Assembly (NCBI RefSeq): GCF_042433895.1
Contig: NZ_JBHLUA010000012.1
Location: 496,001 to 560,000 of the forward strand
Length of the DNA stretch: 64,000 nt
DNA from: Mesonia maritima
GTDB lineage: Bacteria; Bacteroidota; Bacteroidia; Flavobacteriales; Flavobacteriaceae
Direction of reading: 5' to 3'
Part shown: positions 27,602-35,375 of the stretch, one piece after another
Layout: the number at the start of each line of letters is the position of its first letter
Numbering within the stretch: position 1 is the first letter of the stretch
Position numbers and translations under genes: made by a program
The notes under the pieces: generated by a model
What the model was told of the DNA's origin: nothing
The model's input: only the letters and a program-made list of their open reading frames with translations
Databases searched by the model: none

Positions 27602-27609
27602 CAAAAATA
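27602..27609 (-). promoter_or_regulatory. Putative -7 box of rbfA, very close to start
   Basis: The minus strand reads TATTTTTG with the last G 5 nt from the ATG. If used, the transcript would be leaderless or nearly so. No good -33 TTG is seen. Confidence 0.4.
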
Positions 27610-27702
27610 GCGTTTTTAAAAGTTATGGTATTTTTGTAGTTCATAAAATAGAAAATTTCTTACAATTAAAGTGCACTTTAAAATTCTTTATTAAATTTAG
27701 GT

Positions 27703-28107
27703 ATGAAAAAAATTGAACATTTAGGCATCGCGGTTAAAAATTTAGAGGAAGCCAATAAACTTTACAGTCAGTTATTAAATGAAGAACCTTATAAAGAAGA
27801 AGGAGTAGAGAGTGAAGGTGTGATCACTTCTTTTTTTAAAGCGGGAGAAAGTAAAATTGAATTATTAGCGGCTACAAATCCTGAAAGTCCCATTGCGAAA
27901 TTTATAGAAAAAAAAGGCGAAGGAATTCATCATATTGCTTTCGCGGTAGATGATATTGAAAAAGAAATTAAAGAATTAAAAGAAAAAGGATTTCAGGTTT
28001 TAAATGAAACGCCTAAAAAAGGAGCTGATAATAAGCGTGTTGCTTTTTTACATCCAAAATCTTCTCATGGCGTATTGGTAGAACTTTGCGAAGAGATTAA
28101 AATTTAA
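27703..28107 (+). CDS. mce: Methylmalonyl-CoA epimerase
   Basis: A vicinal-oxygen-chelate fold enzyme of 134 aa that interconverts the epimers of methylmalonyl-CoA in propionate metabolism. Metal ligands and family motifs are visible: EHLGIAVKNLEEA at the start, GIHHIAFAVDDIE in the middle, and a Glu near the end (VLVELCEE). The length is typical. No mutase gene is nearby in the window. Confidence 0.92.
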   Translation: MKKIEHLGIAVKNLEEANKLYSQLLNEEPYKEEGVESEGVITSFFKAGESKIELLAATNPESPIAKFIEKKGEGIHHIAFAVDDIEKEIKELKEKGFQVLNETPKKGADNKRVAFLHPKSSHGVLVELCEEIKI

Positions 28108-28118
28108 GGAAAAAATAG

Positions 28119-28149
28119 TTGTCTCCTAAAAATCAAATGTATATTTTTG
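28119..28149 (+). promoter_or_regulatory. Promoter of tRNA gene
   Basis: TTG at 28119-28121 and TATTTTTG at 28142-28149 are separated by 20 nt, a good match to the Bacteroidota consensus. The tRNA 5' end is 13 nt downstream of the box. Confidence 0.7.
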
Positions 28150-28161
28150 CCAACCATTCCG

Positions 28162-28235
28162 GGTCCTATAGCTCAGCTGGTTAGAGCACTTGACTCATAA
28201 TCAAGGGGTCCCTGGTTCGAGCCCAGGTGGGACCA
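28162..28235 (+). tRNA. tRNA with CAT anticodon (Met or Ile2)
   Basis: A 74-nt cloverleaf without encoded CCA. Acceptor stem GGTCCTA / TGGGACC, D-arm GCTC / GAGC, anticodon stem CTTGA / TCAAG with loop CTCATAA, T-arm CCTGG / CCAGG with loop TTCGAGC. The CAT anticodon is used by elongator Met and by the lysidine-modified Ile2 tRNA. It carries C4-G69 and C5-G68, the pairs that TilS favours in Ile2 tRNAs, so the isoleucine identity is a real possibility. It is not an initiator: it has a paired first base pair (G1-C72). Confidence 0.92.
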
Positions 28236-28238
28236 CAT

Positions 28239-28271
28239 AAAAACCCAACACAGATCGTGTTGGGTTTTTTG
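28239..28271 (+). terminator. Terminator of tRNA gene
   Basis: Stem AAACCCAACAC / GTGTTGGGTTT with a 5-nt loop and T-run, 4 nt after the tRNA. Confidence 0.9.
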
Positions 28272-28340
28272 TTTAATTTTTATGGAGCTGAAAATTTATT
28301 AGCACTATTCATTTTACTTTACTAAATGTAAATAGAAAAA

Positions 28341-28940
28341 TTATTCAGCTTTATTTTGCACTTCTAGTAAGCGTTTTACATATTTTCCAATGACATCAAA
28401 CTCTAGATTAACGGTGTCACCTTCCTTTAAAAATTGGAAAGTAGTGTGTTCATAAGTATACGGAATTATAGCCACGCTAAATTCATTCAACTTACTATTA
28501 ACAACGGTTAAACTTACGCCATTTACCGTAATTGAACCTTTTTCAATAGTAACATTTTGTAAACTTTCATCATAAGAAAACGTAAAAATATAGCTTCCAT
28601 CCTTTTTTTCAATTTTCTTACAAATCGCTGTTTGGTCTACGTGACCTTGTACAATGTGACCATCTAATCGGGCGTTCATTTTCATTCCACGTTCTAAATT
28701 AATAGAATCCTTCAGTTTTAGTTTCCCTAAATTGGTTTTTTGTAGCGTTTCATCAATCGCGGTTACAGTAAAAGAGTTATCTTGAATTTCTACCACGGTT
28801 AGGCAAACGCCATTATGCGCCACACTCTGATCTATTTTTAATTCCGAAGTAAAATCAGCTGCAATTGTAAGATGTAAATTCTCACCTTCTCTATTAAGTT
28901 CTATTACTTTTCCAATCTCTTCAACAATTCCGGTAAACAT
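28341..28940 (-). CDS. ribE: Riboflavin synthase, alpha subunit
   Basis: It dismutates 6,7-dimethyl-8-ribityllumazine to riboflavin. The 199-aa protein has two lumazine-binding barrels. The start MFTGIVEEIGKV is the hallmark N-terminus, so I take the ATG at 28940 rather than the in-frame TTG 9 nt upstream. Internal repeats SVAHNGVCLTVVEI and GSITVNGVSLTVVN mark the two domains; NARLDGHIVQGHVD lies between them. No FMN riboswitch is seen in the region upstream. Confidence 0.95.
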   Translation of the reverse strand: MFTGIVEEIGKVIELNREGENLHLTIAADFTSELKIDQSVAHNGVCLTVVEIQDNSFTVTAIDETLQKTNLGKLKLKDSINLERGMKMNARLDGHIVQGHVDQTAICKKIEKKDGSYIFTFSYDESLQNVTIEKGSITVNGVSLTVVNSKLNEFSVAIIPYTYEHTTFQFLKEGDTVNLEFDVIGKYVKRLLEVQNKAE

Positions 28941-28972
28941 AGTTGCCAATTATTTAATTACATTTGTACAGG

Positions 28973-28980
28973 CAAAAATA
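28973..28980 (-). promoter_or_regulatory. Putative -7 box of ribE
   Basis: The minus strand reads TATTTTTG, 33 nt before the ribE ATG. Confidence 0.5.
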
Positions 28981-29106
28981 GCTATTATTTTATGTTTATG
29001 GCGCTTTCGATAAACTTCGTGCGTTAATTAAAAAACCAACGCTTAAAAGCAGAAGGCTGTATAAAAATTTATATATTATATGGAAGCTGGTAAAAGAAAA
29101 AATAAA

Positions 29107-30156
29107 ATGAAAAAGGAACAAGAAAAAATACGCGTCGGAATTAGCATTGGCGATTTAAACGGAATAGGAAGTGAAGTAGTTTTAAAAACCTTCGAAGATT
29201 CCCGAATGCTAGATTTTTGCACGCCCATAGTTTTTGCCAACAATAAACTGCTTACGTTTTTTAAAAAACACTATAAATTAAGTTTGAATTTTCAAGGAAT
29301 CGATAGCGCAGATAAAGCCATCGACGGAAAGTTTAACGTGGTAAATACTTGGAAAGAAAATGTAAAAGTAAACTTCGGAAAAGAAGATAAAAAAATAGGC
29401 GAATACGCATTTAAATCTTTAGAAGCAGCTACACAAGCTTTAAGAGAAAATAAAATAGATGTGTTGGTCACCGCGCCAATTAATAAAAATGTAATTCAAT
29501 CTGAAAAATTTAATTTCCCGGGTCATACCGATTATTTAGCAAAAGAATTAGAAGGAAATAGTCTTATGCTCATGGTTGGGGAACAATTAAAAGTAGGTTT
29601 GTTAACAGATCACGTTCCGGTAAAAGAAATTGCTAATGTCATTACTCCAGAACTCATCACAAGAAAAGTCACTATAATTGAAGAAACCCTAAAAAAAGAC
29701 TTTAAAGTTCAAAAACCGAAGATCGCTATTTTAGGAATCAATCCGCATAGTGGCGATAGTGGAGTAATAGGAAAAGAAGATGAAGAAATCTTAAAACCCA
29801 CAATTCAGAAAATAAGTGAAAAGGGAAAATTAGTTTTCGGTCCCTATTCTGCCGATAGTTTCTTCGGAAGCAAAAACTATAAAAATTTTGATGCTGTAAT
29901 TGCAGCCTATCATGATCAAGGCTTAATTCCTTTTAAAACACTTTCATTTGGTAAAGGTGTAAATTACACTGCAGGTTTAAATAGAATAAGAACCTCACCC
30001 GATCACGGAACCGCTTACGAAATAGCTGGAAAAGGAGAAGCAGACTTTCATTCATTTAAAGAAGCCGTTTTTTCAGCGATTGAAATTTTTAAAAACCGAA
30101 AAGAATATTTAGCACTTACCAGTAACCCGCTAAAAAAGCAATCAAAAAAATTGTAA
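29107..30156 (+). CDS. pdxA: 4-hydroxythreonine-4-phosphate dehydrogenase
   Basis: A metal- and NAD-dependent enzyme of the DXP-dependent pyridoxal phosphate pathway. The 349-aa protein shows the N-terminal GISIGDLNGIGSEV, the metal-binding FPGHTDYLA and LTDHVPVKE, and the C-terminal AAYHDQGLIPFK with YTAGLNRIRTSPDHGTAYEIAGKGEAD. I prefer the ATG at 29107; another in-frame ATG at 29080 would add nine residues. It diverges from ribE and leads into the DUF177 gene after about 70 nt. Confidence 0.93.
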   Translation: MKKEQEKIRVGISIGDLNGIGSEVVLKTFEDSRMLDFCTPIVFANNKLLTFFKKHYKLSLNFQGIDSADKAIDGKFNVVNTWKENVKVNFGKEDKKIGEYAFKSLEAATQALRENKIDVLVTAPINKNVIQSEKFNFPGHTDYLAKELEGNSLMLMVGEQLKVGLLTDHVPVKEIANVITPELITRKVTIIEETLKKDFKVQKPKIAILGINPHSGDSGVIGKEDEEILKPTIQKISEKGKLVFGPYSADSFFGSKNYKNFDAVIAAYHDQGLIPFKTLSFGKGVNYTAGLNRIRTSPDHGTAYEIAGKGEADFHSFKEAVFSAIEIFKNRKEYLALTSNPLKKQSKKL

Positions 30157-30197
30157 ACATTTTTTGTTAATAAATATAGTTAATTCATTATATTTTA

Positions 30198-30205
30198 TAT
30201 ATTTG
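30198..30205 (+). promoter_or_regulatory. Putative -7 box upstream of DUF177/rpmF
   Basis: TATATTTG lies 30 nt before the DUF177 start. The -33 element is unclear. Confidence 0.5.
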
Positions 30206-30227
30206 CACGCCCTAAACTGCCGATGTG

Positions 30228-30770
30228 ATGAAGAAGTTTAAAGCGTATGAAATCCAATTTGTTGGATTAAAAGTAGGGAGGCACCAGTATGATTATCAAA
30301 TAGATAATACGTTCTTTGAGTTATTTGAGTATAACGAGTTTAATAATGTAAATGTAAAAGCCGAGCTTACGTTAGAAAAAAAGCCTACCATGTTAGAGCT
30401 CGATTTTAAGGTAGAAGGATTTGTAAACGTCAATTGTGATGTTACAAACGAACCTTACGATCAACCTATAAATGGCGAACTTTCTATTGTAATTAAATTT
30501 GGAGATGAATACAATGATGAGAATGAAGAATTATTAATCATTCCTCATGGTGAATATAAAATTCAAGTAGAGCAATACATTTACGAGGCCATTATTCTTT
30601 CAGTTCCTTACAAAAGGATACATCCTGGAGTAGAAGATGGCACTTTAAATTCAGAAGTACTCGATAAGCTAGAAGAACTAGCCCCTAAACAAAAAGAAGA
30701 AAAAGACAGCGATGAAGAAATAGATCCTCGTTGGAACGAATTAAAAAAACTATTAAACGACAATAAATAA
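30228..30770 (+). CDS. DUF177 (YceD-like) protein
   Basis: A 180-aa cytosolic protein of the DUF177/YceD family, which is nearly always encoded next to rpmF and has been tied to 23S rRNA accumulation. Features are the beta-rich first half (AYEIQFVGLKVGRHQYDY), the pair NCDVTNEPYDQPI in the position of the family's Cys motif, and the acidic C-terminus ending in EIDPRWNELKKLL, which is typical. A GTG at 30225 directly precedes the ATG. rpmF follows after 12 nt. Confidence 0.9.
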   Translation: MKKFKAYEIQFVGLKVGRHQYDYQIDNTFFELFEYNEFNNVNVKAELTLEKKPTMLELDFKVEGFVNVNCDVTNEPYDQPINGELSIVIKFGDEYNDENEELLIIPHGEYKIQVEQYIYEAIILSVPYKRIHPGVEDGTLNSEVLDKLEELAPKQKEEKDSDEEIDPRWNELKKLLNDNK

Positions 30771-30782
30771 TAACACATAGTT

Positions 30783-30980
30783 ATGGCACATCCTAAGAGA
30801 AAGATATCGAAGACTAGAAGAGATAAGAGAAGAACGCATTACAAAGCAACTGCTCCTCAAATCGCCAAAGATCCTACTACAGGAGAAGCTCACCTTTTTC
30901 ACAGAGCACACTGGCATGAAGGAAAATTATACTACAGAGGTCAAGTTTTAATTGACAATACTGAAGAAGTAGAAGCTTAA
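30783..30980 (+). CDS. rpmF: 50S ribosomal protein L32
   Basis: A 65-aa basic ribosomal protein: AHPKRKISKTRRDKRRTHYK at the start is the L32 signature, followed by CHR-like positions here replaced by FHRAHWHEGKLYYRG. The zinc cysteines seen in some L32 proteins are absent, as in other Bacteroidota. It is preceded by the usual partner DUF177 and followed by a terminator. Confidence 0.95.
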   Translation: MAHPKRKISKTRRDKRRTHYKATAPQIAKDPTTGEAHLFHRAHWHEGKLYYRGQVLIDNTEEVEA

Positions 30981-31000
30981 AATTATAAGTAAGTTTACTT

Positions 31001-31032
31001 AAAACTCTCATCATAATCGATGAGAGTTTTTT
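31001..31032 (+). terminator. Terminator of DUF177-rpmF
   Basis: Stem AAAACTCTCATC / GATGAGAGTTTT followed by TT, 20 nt after the rpmF stop. Confidence 0.85.
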
Positions 31033-31167
31033 CATTTTACAATAAAATCCCCCTTATTTTAAAATGAAAACTGCATTAAGTTGATTAAGTCCTAAAAACA
31101 TCTTAATTTGCACCCCATATTTCGTGAAATTTTGTAGTTTCACAAGATTATTTTGTAGGAAAGAGCC

Positions 31168-31175
31168 TACTTTTG
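31168..31175 (+). promoter_or_regulatory. Putative -7 box of the fabH-acc operon
   Basis: TACTTTTG fits TAnnTTTG and overlaps an alternative in-frame start codon at 31173. Initiation near 31180 makes the ATG at 31194 the likely fabH start. Confidence 0.6.
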
Positions 31176-31193
31176 TGTAATAAATCGTTTTTT

Positions 31194-32189
31194 ATGAACA
31201 AAATAAAAGCAGCAATAACCGCTGTAGGATCTTATGTGCCAGACGACATCTTAACTAACAAAATGTTAGAAGAGTTGGTAGATACAAATGATGAATGGAT
31301 AACCACTCGCACCGGTATAAAAGAAAGGCGAATACTTAAAGATCCCGATAAAGGCTCTTCTTATTTAGGAATTAGAGCTGCTCAAAATCTTATTGAGAAA
31401 AGAAACCTTGATCCCGCTGAAATAGACTTAGTAATTTTTGCAACCGTAACTCCCGATATGCCCGTAGCATCTTCAGGAGTATATCTTGCTAGCCAAATAG
31501 GAGCAGTAAATGCGTTTGCATACGATTTACAAGCCGCCTGTTCCAGTTTTCTTTATGGAATGTCAACCGCAGCTAGTTATATAGAGTCTGGAAGGTATAA
31601 AAAAGTATTGGTAGTCGGTTCAGATAAAATGTCTTCTATTATTAATTATGAAGACAGAGCAACTTGTATCATTTTTGGAGACGGTGCCGGAGCTGCGCTT
31701 TTTGAACCTAATGAAGAAGGAAACGGCGTGCAAGATGAGTATTTAAGAAGTGATGGGATTGGGAGAGAATTTTTAAAAATTGATGCTGGTGGTTCGTTAC
31801 TTCCCGCAAGTCATGAAACGGTAGATAAAAAACAACATTTTGTACAACAAGATGGGAAAACAGTTTTCAAATTTGCAGTTTCTAATATGGCTGAGGTGAG
31901 CGAAAAGATAATGAAAAGAAACAACCTTTCTTCAGACGATGTAAATTGGTTGGTTGCTCATCAAGCAAATAAAAGAATAATCGATGCTACAGCCAATCGA
32001 ATGAATCTGGAAAATTCCAAAGTATTAATGAATATACAGCGTTATGGAAATACAACTTCAGCAACGCTTCCATTGCTTTTAAGCGATTTCGAAAAACAAT
32101 TTAAAAAGGGCGATAATCTTATTTTTGCTTCCTTCGGAGGCGGATTCACCTGGGGTTCAATTTATTTAAAATGGGCCTATAACTCCTAA
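31194..32189 (+). CDS. fabH: Beta-ketoacyl-ACP synthase III
   Basis: It condenses acetyl-CoA or branched acyl-CoA with malonyl-ACP to start fatty acid synthesis. The 331-aa thiolase-fold enzyme has the Cys-His-Asn triad: Cys in QAACSSFLYG, His in VAHQANKRI, Asn in RYGNTTSATLPL. The N-terminus (AITAVGSYVPDDILTN and EWITTRTGIKERR) is standard. It is followed at 23 nt by accB, so initiation and carboxylation genes are cotranscribed. Confidence 0.96.
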   Translation: MNKIKAAITAVGSYVPDDILTNKMLEELVDTNDEWITTRTGIKERRILKDPDKGSSYLGIRAAQNLIEKRNLDPAEIDLVIFATVTPDMPVASSGVYLASQIGAVNAFAYDLQAACSSFLYGMSTAASYIESGRYKKVLVVGSDKMSSIINYEDRATCIIFGDGAGAALFEPNEEGNGVQDEYLRSDGIGREFLKIDAGGSLLPASHETVDKKQHFVQQDGKTVFKFAVSNMAEVSEKIMKRNNLSSDDVNWLVAHQANKRIIDATANRMNLENSKVLMNIQRYGNTTSATLPLLLSDFEKQFKKGDNLIFASFGGGFTWGSIYLKWAYNS

Positions 32190-32212
32190 CAAACGAAAAA
32201 CACCTTATAATT

Positions 32213-32725
32213 ATGGAATTAAAGGAAATTCAAAATTTAATAAAATTTGTAGCTAAATCAGGAGCTAGTGAAGTGAAGTTAGAAATGGACGATATAAAAA
32301 TCACCATCAAAACTTCCTCAGAAGAAAAAGAAACCACTATTGTACAACAAGTACCAATGGGCGGAATGCAGCAGCAAATGCCGACGCAACAAATGCAACA
32401 ACCACAACAACAAGCTGCTCAACAGCAACAACAATCTTCAGGTGGAGAAGAAAAGAAAGAAACTAGCGAAACAGACGATTCTAAATATGTAACTGTTAAA
32501 TCTCCGATTATTGGTACTTTCTATCGTAAACCTTCTCCAGATAAACCTGCTTTTGTTGAAGTGGGAGATTCAGTAAAAGAAGGAGAAGTACTTTGCGTAA
32601 TTGAAGCGATGAAACTTTTCAATGAGATTGAAAGTGAAGTTAGCGGAAAAATCGTAAAAGTTTTAGTAGACGATTCTTCTCCGGTAGAATTCGATCAACC
32701 ATTATTTTTGGTAGATCCATCATAA
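32213..32725 (+). CDS. accB: Acetyl-CoA carboxylase, biotin carboxyl carrier protein
   Basis: The biotin-carrying subunit (170 aa). An N-terminal helix-turn region (ELKEIQNLIKFVAKSG) leads into a Gln/Met-rich linker at about 45-80 (low-complexity runs of CAA and CAG). The C-terminal biotinyl domain has the lysine in CVIEAMKLFNEIES. The site reads AMKL rather than the common AMKM, as also seen in other bacterial BCCPs. It is followed by accC after 88 nt. Confidence 0.95.
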   Translation: MELKEIQNLIKFVAKSGASEVKLEMDDIKITIKTSSEEKETTIVQQVPMGGMQQQMPTQQMQQPQQQAAQQQQQSSGGEEKKETSETDDSKYVTVKSPIIGTFYRKPSPDKPAFVEVGDSVKEGEVLCVIEAMKLFNEIESEVSGKIVKVLVDDSSPVEFDQPLFLVDPS

Positions 32726-32813
32726 GAAATTTTAAACAGACGTTTTTAAATATTCCTTTTTATTATATAAAAACAGGTTAAAATTCAAGATTTAAAATTT
32801 AAAATTTCACACG

Positions 32814-34172
32814 ATGTTTAAAAAAATACTAATTGCCAATAGAGGTGAAATTGCACTACGTGTAATTAGAACCTGTAAAGAAATGGGCATTCAAACGGTG
32901 GCGGTTTATTCCAAAGCAGATGCAGATAGTTTGCATGTTCGTTTTGCAGACGAAGCTGTTTGTATAGGTCCTGCGCCAAGTAGTGAATCTTATCTAAAAA
33001 TACCAAATATAATTTCAGCTGCTGAAATCACCAATGCCGATGCTATTCATCCTGGCTACGGATTTTTATCTGAAAACTCTAAATTCTCGAAAATTTGTCA
33101 AGAGCACGATATTAAATTTATCGGAGCTTCTCCAGAAATGATCGACAAAATGGGAGATAAAGCTTCAGCAAGAGCAACTATGCAAGCTGCAGGCGTTCCT
33201 TGTATTCCTGGTTCCGACGGAATTTTAGAAGATTTCGCTGAATGTAAAAAAGTAGCAAAAGAAATGGGTTATCCCGTTATGTTAAAAGCTACAGCCGGTG
33301 GTGGCGGTAAAGGAATGAGAGCAGTTTGGAAAGAAGAAGATCTTGAACCTGCTTGGGAATCTGCCCGTCAAGAAGCTGGTGCTGCTTTCGGAAATGATGG
33401 CATGTATATGGAAAAGCTAATTGAAGAGCCACGCCATATCGAAATTCAAATCGTAGGAGACAGTAGAGGTAAAGCTTGCCATTTGTCAGAAAGAGATTGT
33501 TCAATTCAACGTCGTCATCAAAAATTAACAGAAGAAACACCTTCTCCATTTATGACCGACGCATTACGTAAAAAAATGGGAGAAGCTGCAGTAAAAGCTG
33601 CAGAATATATTCAATATGAAGGAGCGGGAACGGTAGAATTCTTAGTAGATAAGCACCGTAATTTCTACTTCATGGAAATGAATACCCGAATTCAAGTAGA
33701 ACATCCTATTACGGAGCAAGTAATTGATTATGACTTAATTAGAGAGCAAATTTTAGTTGCAGCCGGTGTTCCAATTTCAGGAAAAAATTATTTCCCACAA
33801 TTGCATTCGATAGAATGTAGAATTAATGCTGAAGATCCTTACAATAATTTTAGACCTTCACCGGGAGTAATTGGTAATTTACATGCGCCGGGTGGCCACG
33901 GAGTTAGAATTGATACACACGTTTATAGTGGTTATTTAATTCCGCCAAATTATGATTCTATGATCGCGAAATTAATTACTACTGCACAAACTAGAGAAGA
34001 AGCAATTAATAAAATGAAACGTGCCTTAGATGAATTTGTAATCGAAGGTGTGAAAACAACCATCCCATTCCATAGACAATTGATGGATCATCCAGATTAT
34101 ATTTCTGGAAATTATACCACCAAATTTATGGAAGATTTTAAGATGGATGAAAAATATAAGGAACATCCTTAA
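32814..34172 (+). CDS. accC: Acetyl-CoA carboxylase, biotin carboxylase
   Basis: ATP-grasp enzyme that carboxylates biotin on AccB. The 452-aa protein is full length: FKKILIANRGEIALRVIRTC at the N-terminus, KATAGGGGKGMR as the ATP-binding glycine loop, ERDCSIQRRHQKL, FYFMEMNTRIQVEHP, and the C-terminal IECRINAEDPYNNFRPSPG. It ends the fabH-accB-accC unit at a terminator. Confidence 0.97.
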   Translation: MFKKILIANRGEIALRVIRTCKEMGIQTVAVYSKADADSLHVRFADEAVCIGPAPSSESYLKIPNIISAAEITNADAIHPGYGFLSENSKFSKICQEHDIKFIGASPEMIDKMGDKASARATMQAAGVPCIPGSDGILEDFAECKKVAKEMGYPVMLKATAGGGGKGMRAVWKEEDLEPAWESARQEAGAAFGNDGMYMEKLIEEPRHIEIQIVGDSRGKACHLSERDCSIQRRHQKLTEETPSPFMTDALRKKMGEAAVKAAEYIQYEGAGTVEFLVDKHRNFYFMEMNTRIQVEHPITEQVIDYDLIREQILVAAGVPISGKNYFPQLHSIECRINAEDPYNNFRPSPGVIGNLHAPGGHGVRIDTHVYSGYLIPPNYDSMIAKLITTAQTREEAINKMKRALDEFVIEGVKTTIPFHRQLMDHPDYISGNYTTKFMEDFKMDEKYKEHP

Positions 34173-34177
34173 AAAGA

Positions 34178-34207
34178 AAAACCTCGATTTTAATCGGGGT
34201 TTTTTTA
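34178..34207 (+). terminator. Terminator of fabH-accBC
   Basis: Stem AACCTCGATT / AATCGGGGTT, with one T-G pair, followed by a run of T, 7 nt after the accC stop. Confidence 0.85.
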
Positions 34208-34229
34208 TATTACACTTCAAATTATTTCG

Positions 34230-34934
34230 GTGAAGAAACTATTCAAATTTTTATTTAAACTGGTAGGTTGGTTTTTTATACTTTCCATTCTATCTGTGGT
34301 CATATTTAAATGGGTTCCAGTACCTATTACGCCTTTAATGGTCATTCGGTATAAAGAAAATTCTTCCGAAGAAAATAATGGCTGGAAACACGATTGGGAA
34401 CCGATAGAGAATATTTCACCTCATCTTCAAAAAGCCGTAATTTGTAGTGAAGATCAAAATTTTATTCACCACAACGGATTTGATTTTGAAGCCATCGAAA
34501 AAGCGATTGAAAATAATAAAAAAGGAAAACGAATTCGCGGAGCGAGCACTATTAGTCAACAAACAGCAAAAAATGTTTTTCTTTGGCCAGGAAGAAATTG
34601 GCTTAGAAAAGGCTTAGAAGTGTATTTCACTTTTTTAATTGAAACTATTTGGACGAAAGAACGCATTTTAGAAGTTTATCTGAACAGTATCGAAATGGGT
34701 AACGGAATTTACGGTGCAGAAGCCGCTTCGCAATTTTGGTTTAAGAAAAAAGCTTCGCAATTAAGTTCTTCTGAAGCTGCCGCGCTTGCCGCAATTTTAC
34801 CCAATCCTAGAGATTATCGTGCAAACCCGCCAACGCCTTATATTCAACGTAGAAAAAGTTGGATTTTGAAGCAAATGAATTATTACGGACCTTTAATTTT
34901 TGAAGTAAAAGAAAAGAAAATTGAAAAAAAATAA
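34230..34934 (+). CDS. mtgA: Monofunctional peptidoglycan glycosyltransferase
   Basis: A GT51 enzyme that polymerises lipid II into glycan chains. The 234-aa protein has an N-terminal membrane anchor (FLFKLVGWFFILSILSVVIF). The catalytic Glu lies in ICSEDQNFIHHNGFD, followed by RGASTISQQTAKNVFLWPGR and EVYLNSIEMGNGIYGAEAAS. There is no transpeptidase domain. It begins on GTG at 34230, and its 3' end overlaps the next gene by 14 nt. Confidence 0.94.
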   Translation: MKKLFKFLFKLVGWFFILSILSVVIFKWVPVPITPLMVIRYKENSSEENNGWKHDWEPIENISPHLQKAVICSEDQNFIHHNGFDFEAIEKAIENNKKGKRIRGASTISQQTAKNVFLWPGRNWLRKGLEVYFTFLIETIWTKERILEVYLNSIEMGNGIYGAEAASQFWFKKKASQLSSSEAAALAAILPNPRDYRANPPTPYIQRRKSWILKQMNYYGPLIFEVKEKKIEKK

Positions 34935-35373
34935 AAGCATTCTTTTTGAAAAATGTCGCGATTATTTAAAAGAGCGAATCAATAGAATTAAAAGCTCGTT
35001 AAACGATTTAGATGAAGCCTTAGCAAACGAAATCAAAAGTAGCGCTGGCGATAAATATGAAACTTCCCGAGAAATGATTAATGCTGAAATTAATCAGCTT
35101 TCCGGTCAGTTAAAGCAATTTAAAGAACAAGAAGAAATCTTAGAACTTGCTATTCAGCGAAAAGAATCGGGAAAAATTCAACTGGGAAGTTTAGTGAAAA
35201 CAACTGCTGCAAATTATCTTATTTGTATTTCAGTAAGAAAATTAGAGGTTGAAAATGAAATTTATTTTGCGATTGGGGCGAATTCTCCTATTGCAAAAAA
35301 TATGTTAGATAAAACTGAAGGTGACTCGTTTTCTTTTCAGCAAAAAGAGATTTTAATTAGAGAAGTTCAATAA
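34921..35373 (+). CDS. GreA/GreB-like protein
   Basis: A 150-aa protein with an N-terminal coiled coil (about 1-75) carrying SSAGDKYETSREMINAEI, and a beta-rich C-terminal domain (QLGSLVKTTAANYLICISV, then AIGANSPIAKNMLDKTEGDSF). The second half matches the Gre-factor C-terminal fold (SPIAKALLGKKVGD in true Gre). Related Bacteroidota proteins are often mislabelled as 3-oxoacyl-ACP synthase. It may bind RNA polymerase, but this is inferred. It starts on TTG inside the end of mtgA. Confidence 0.7.
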   Translation: MKKNKSILFEKCRDYLKERINRIKSSLNDLDEALANEIKSSAGDKYETSREMINAEINQLSGQLKQFKEQEEILELAIQRKESGKIQLGSLVKTTAANYLICISVRKLEVENEIYFAIGANSPIAKNMLDKTEGDSFSFQQKEILIREVQ

Positions 35374-35375
35374 AA

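Noticed and set aside
28941..29106. FMN riboswitch upstream of ribE
   Set aside because: The intergenic region shows a -7 box and short leader but no conserved RFN-like stem set that I can recognise.
32380..32440. CAA/CAG repeats in accB as a variable tandem repeat
   Set aside because: They encode the Gln/Met-rich linker of the biotin carrier protein and look like ordinary low complexity.
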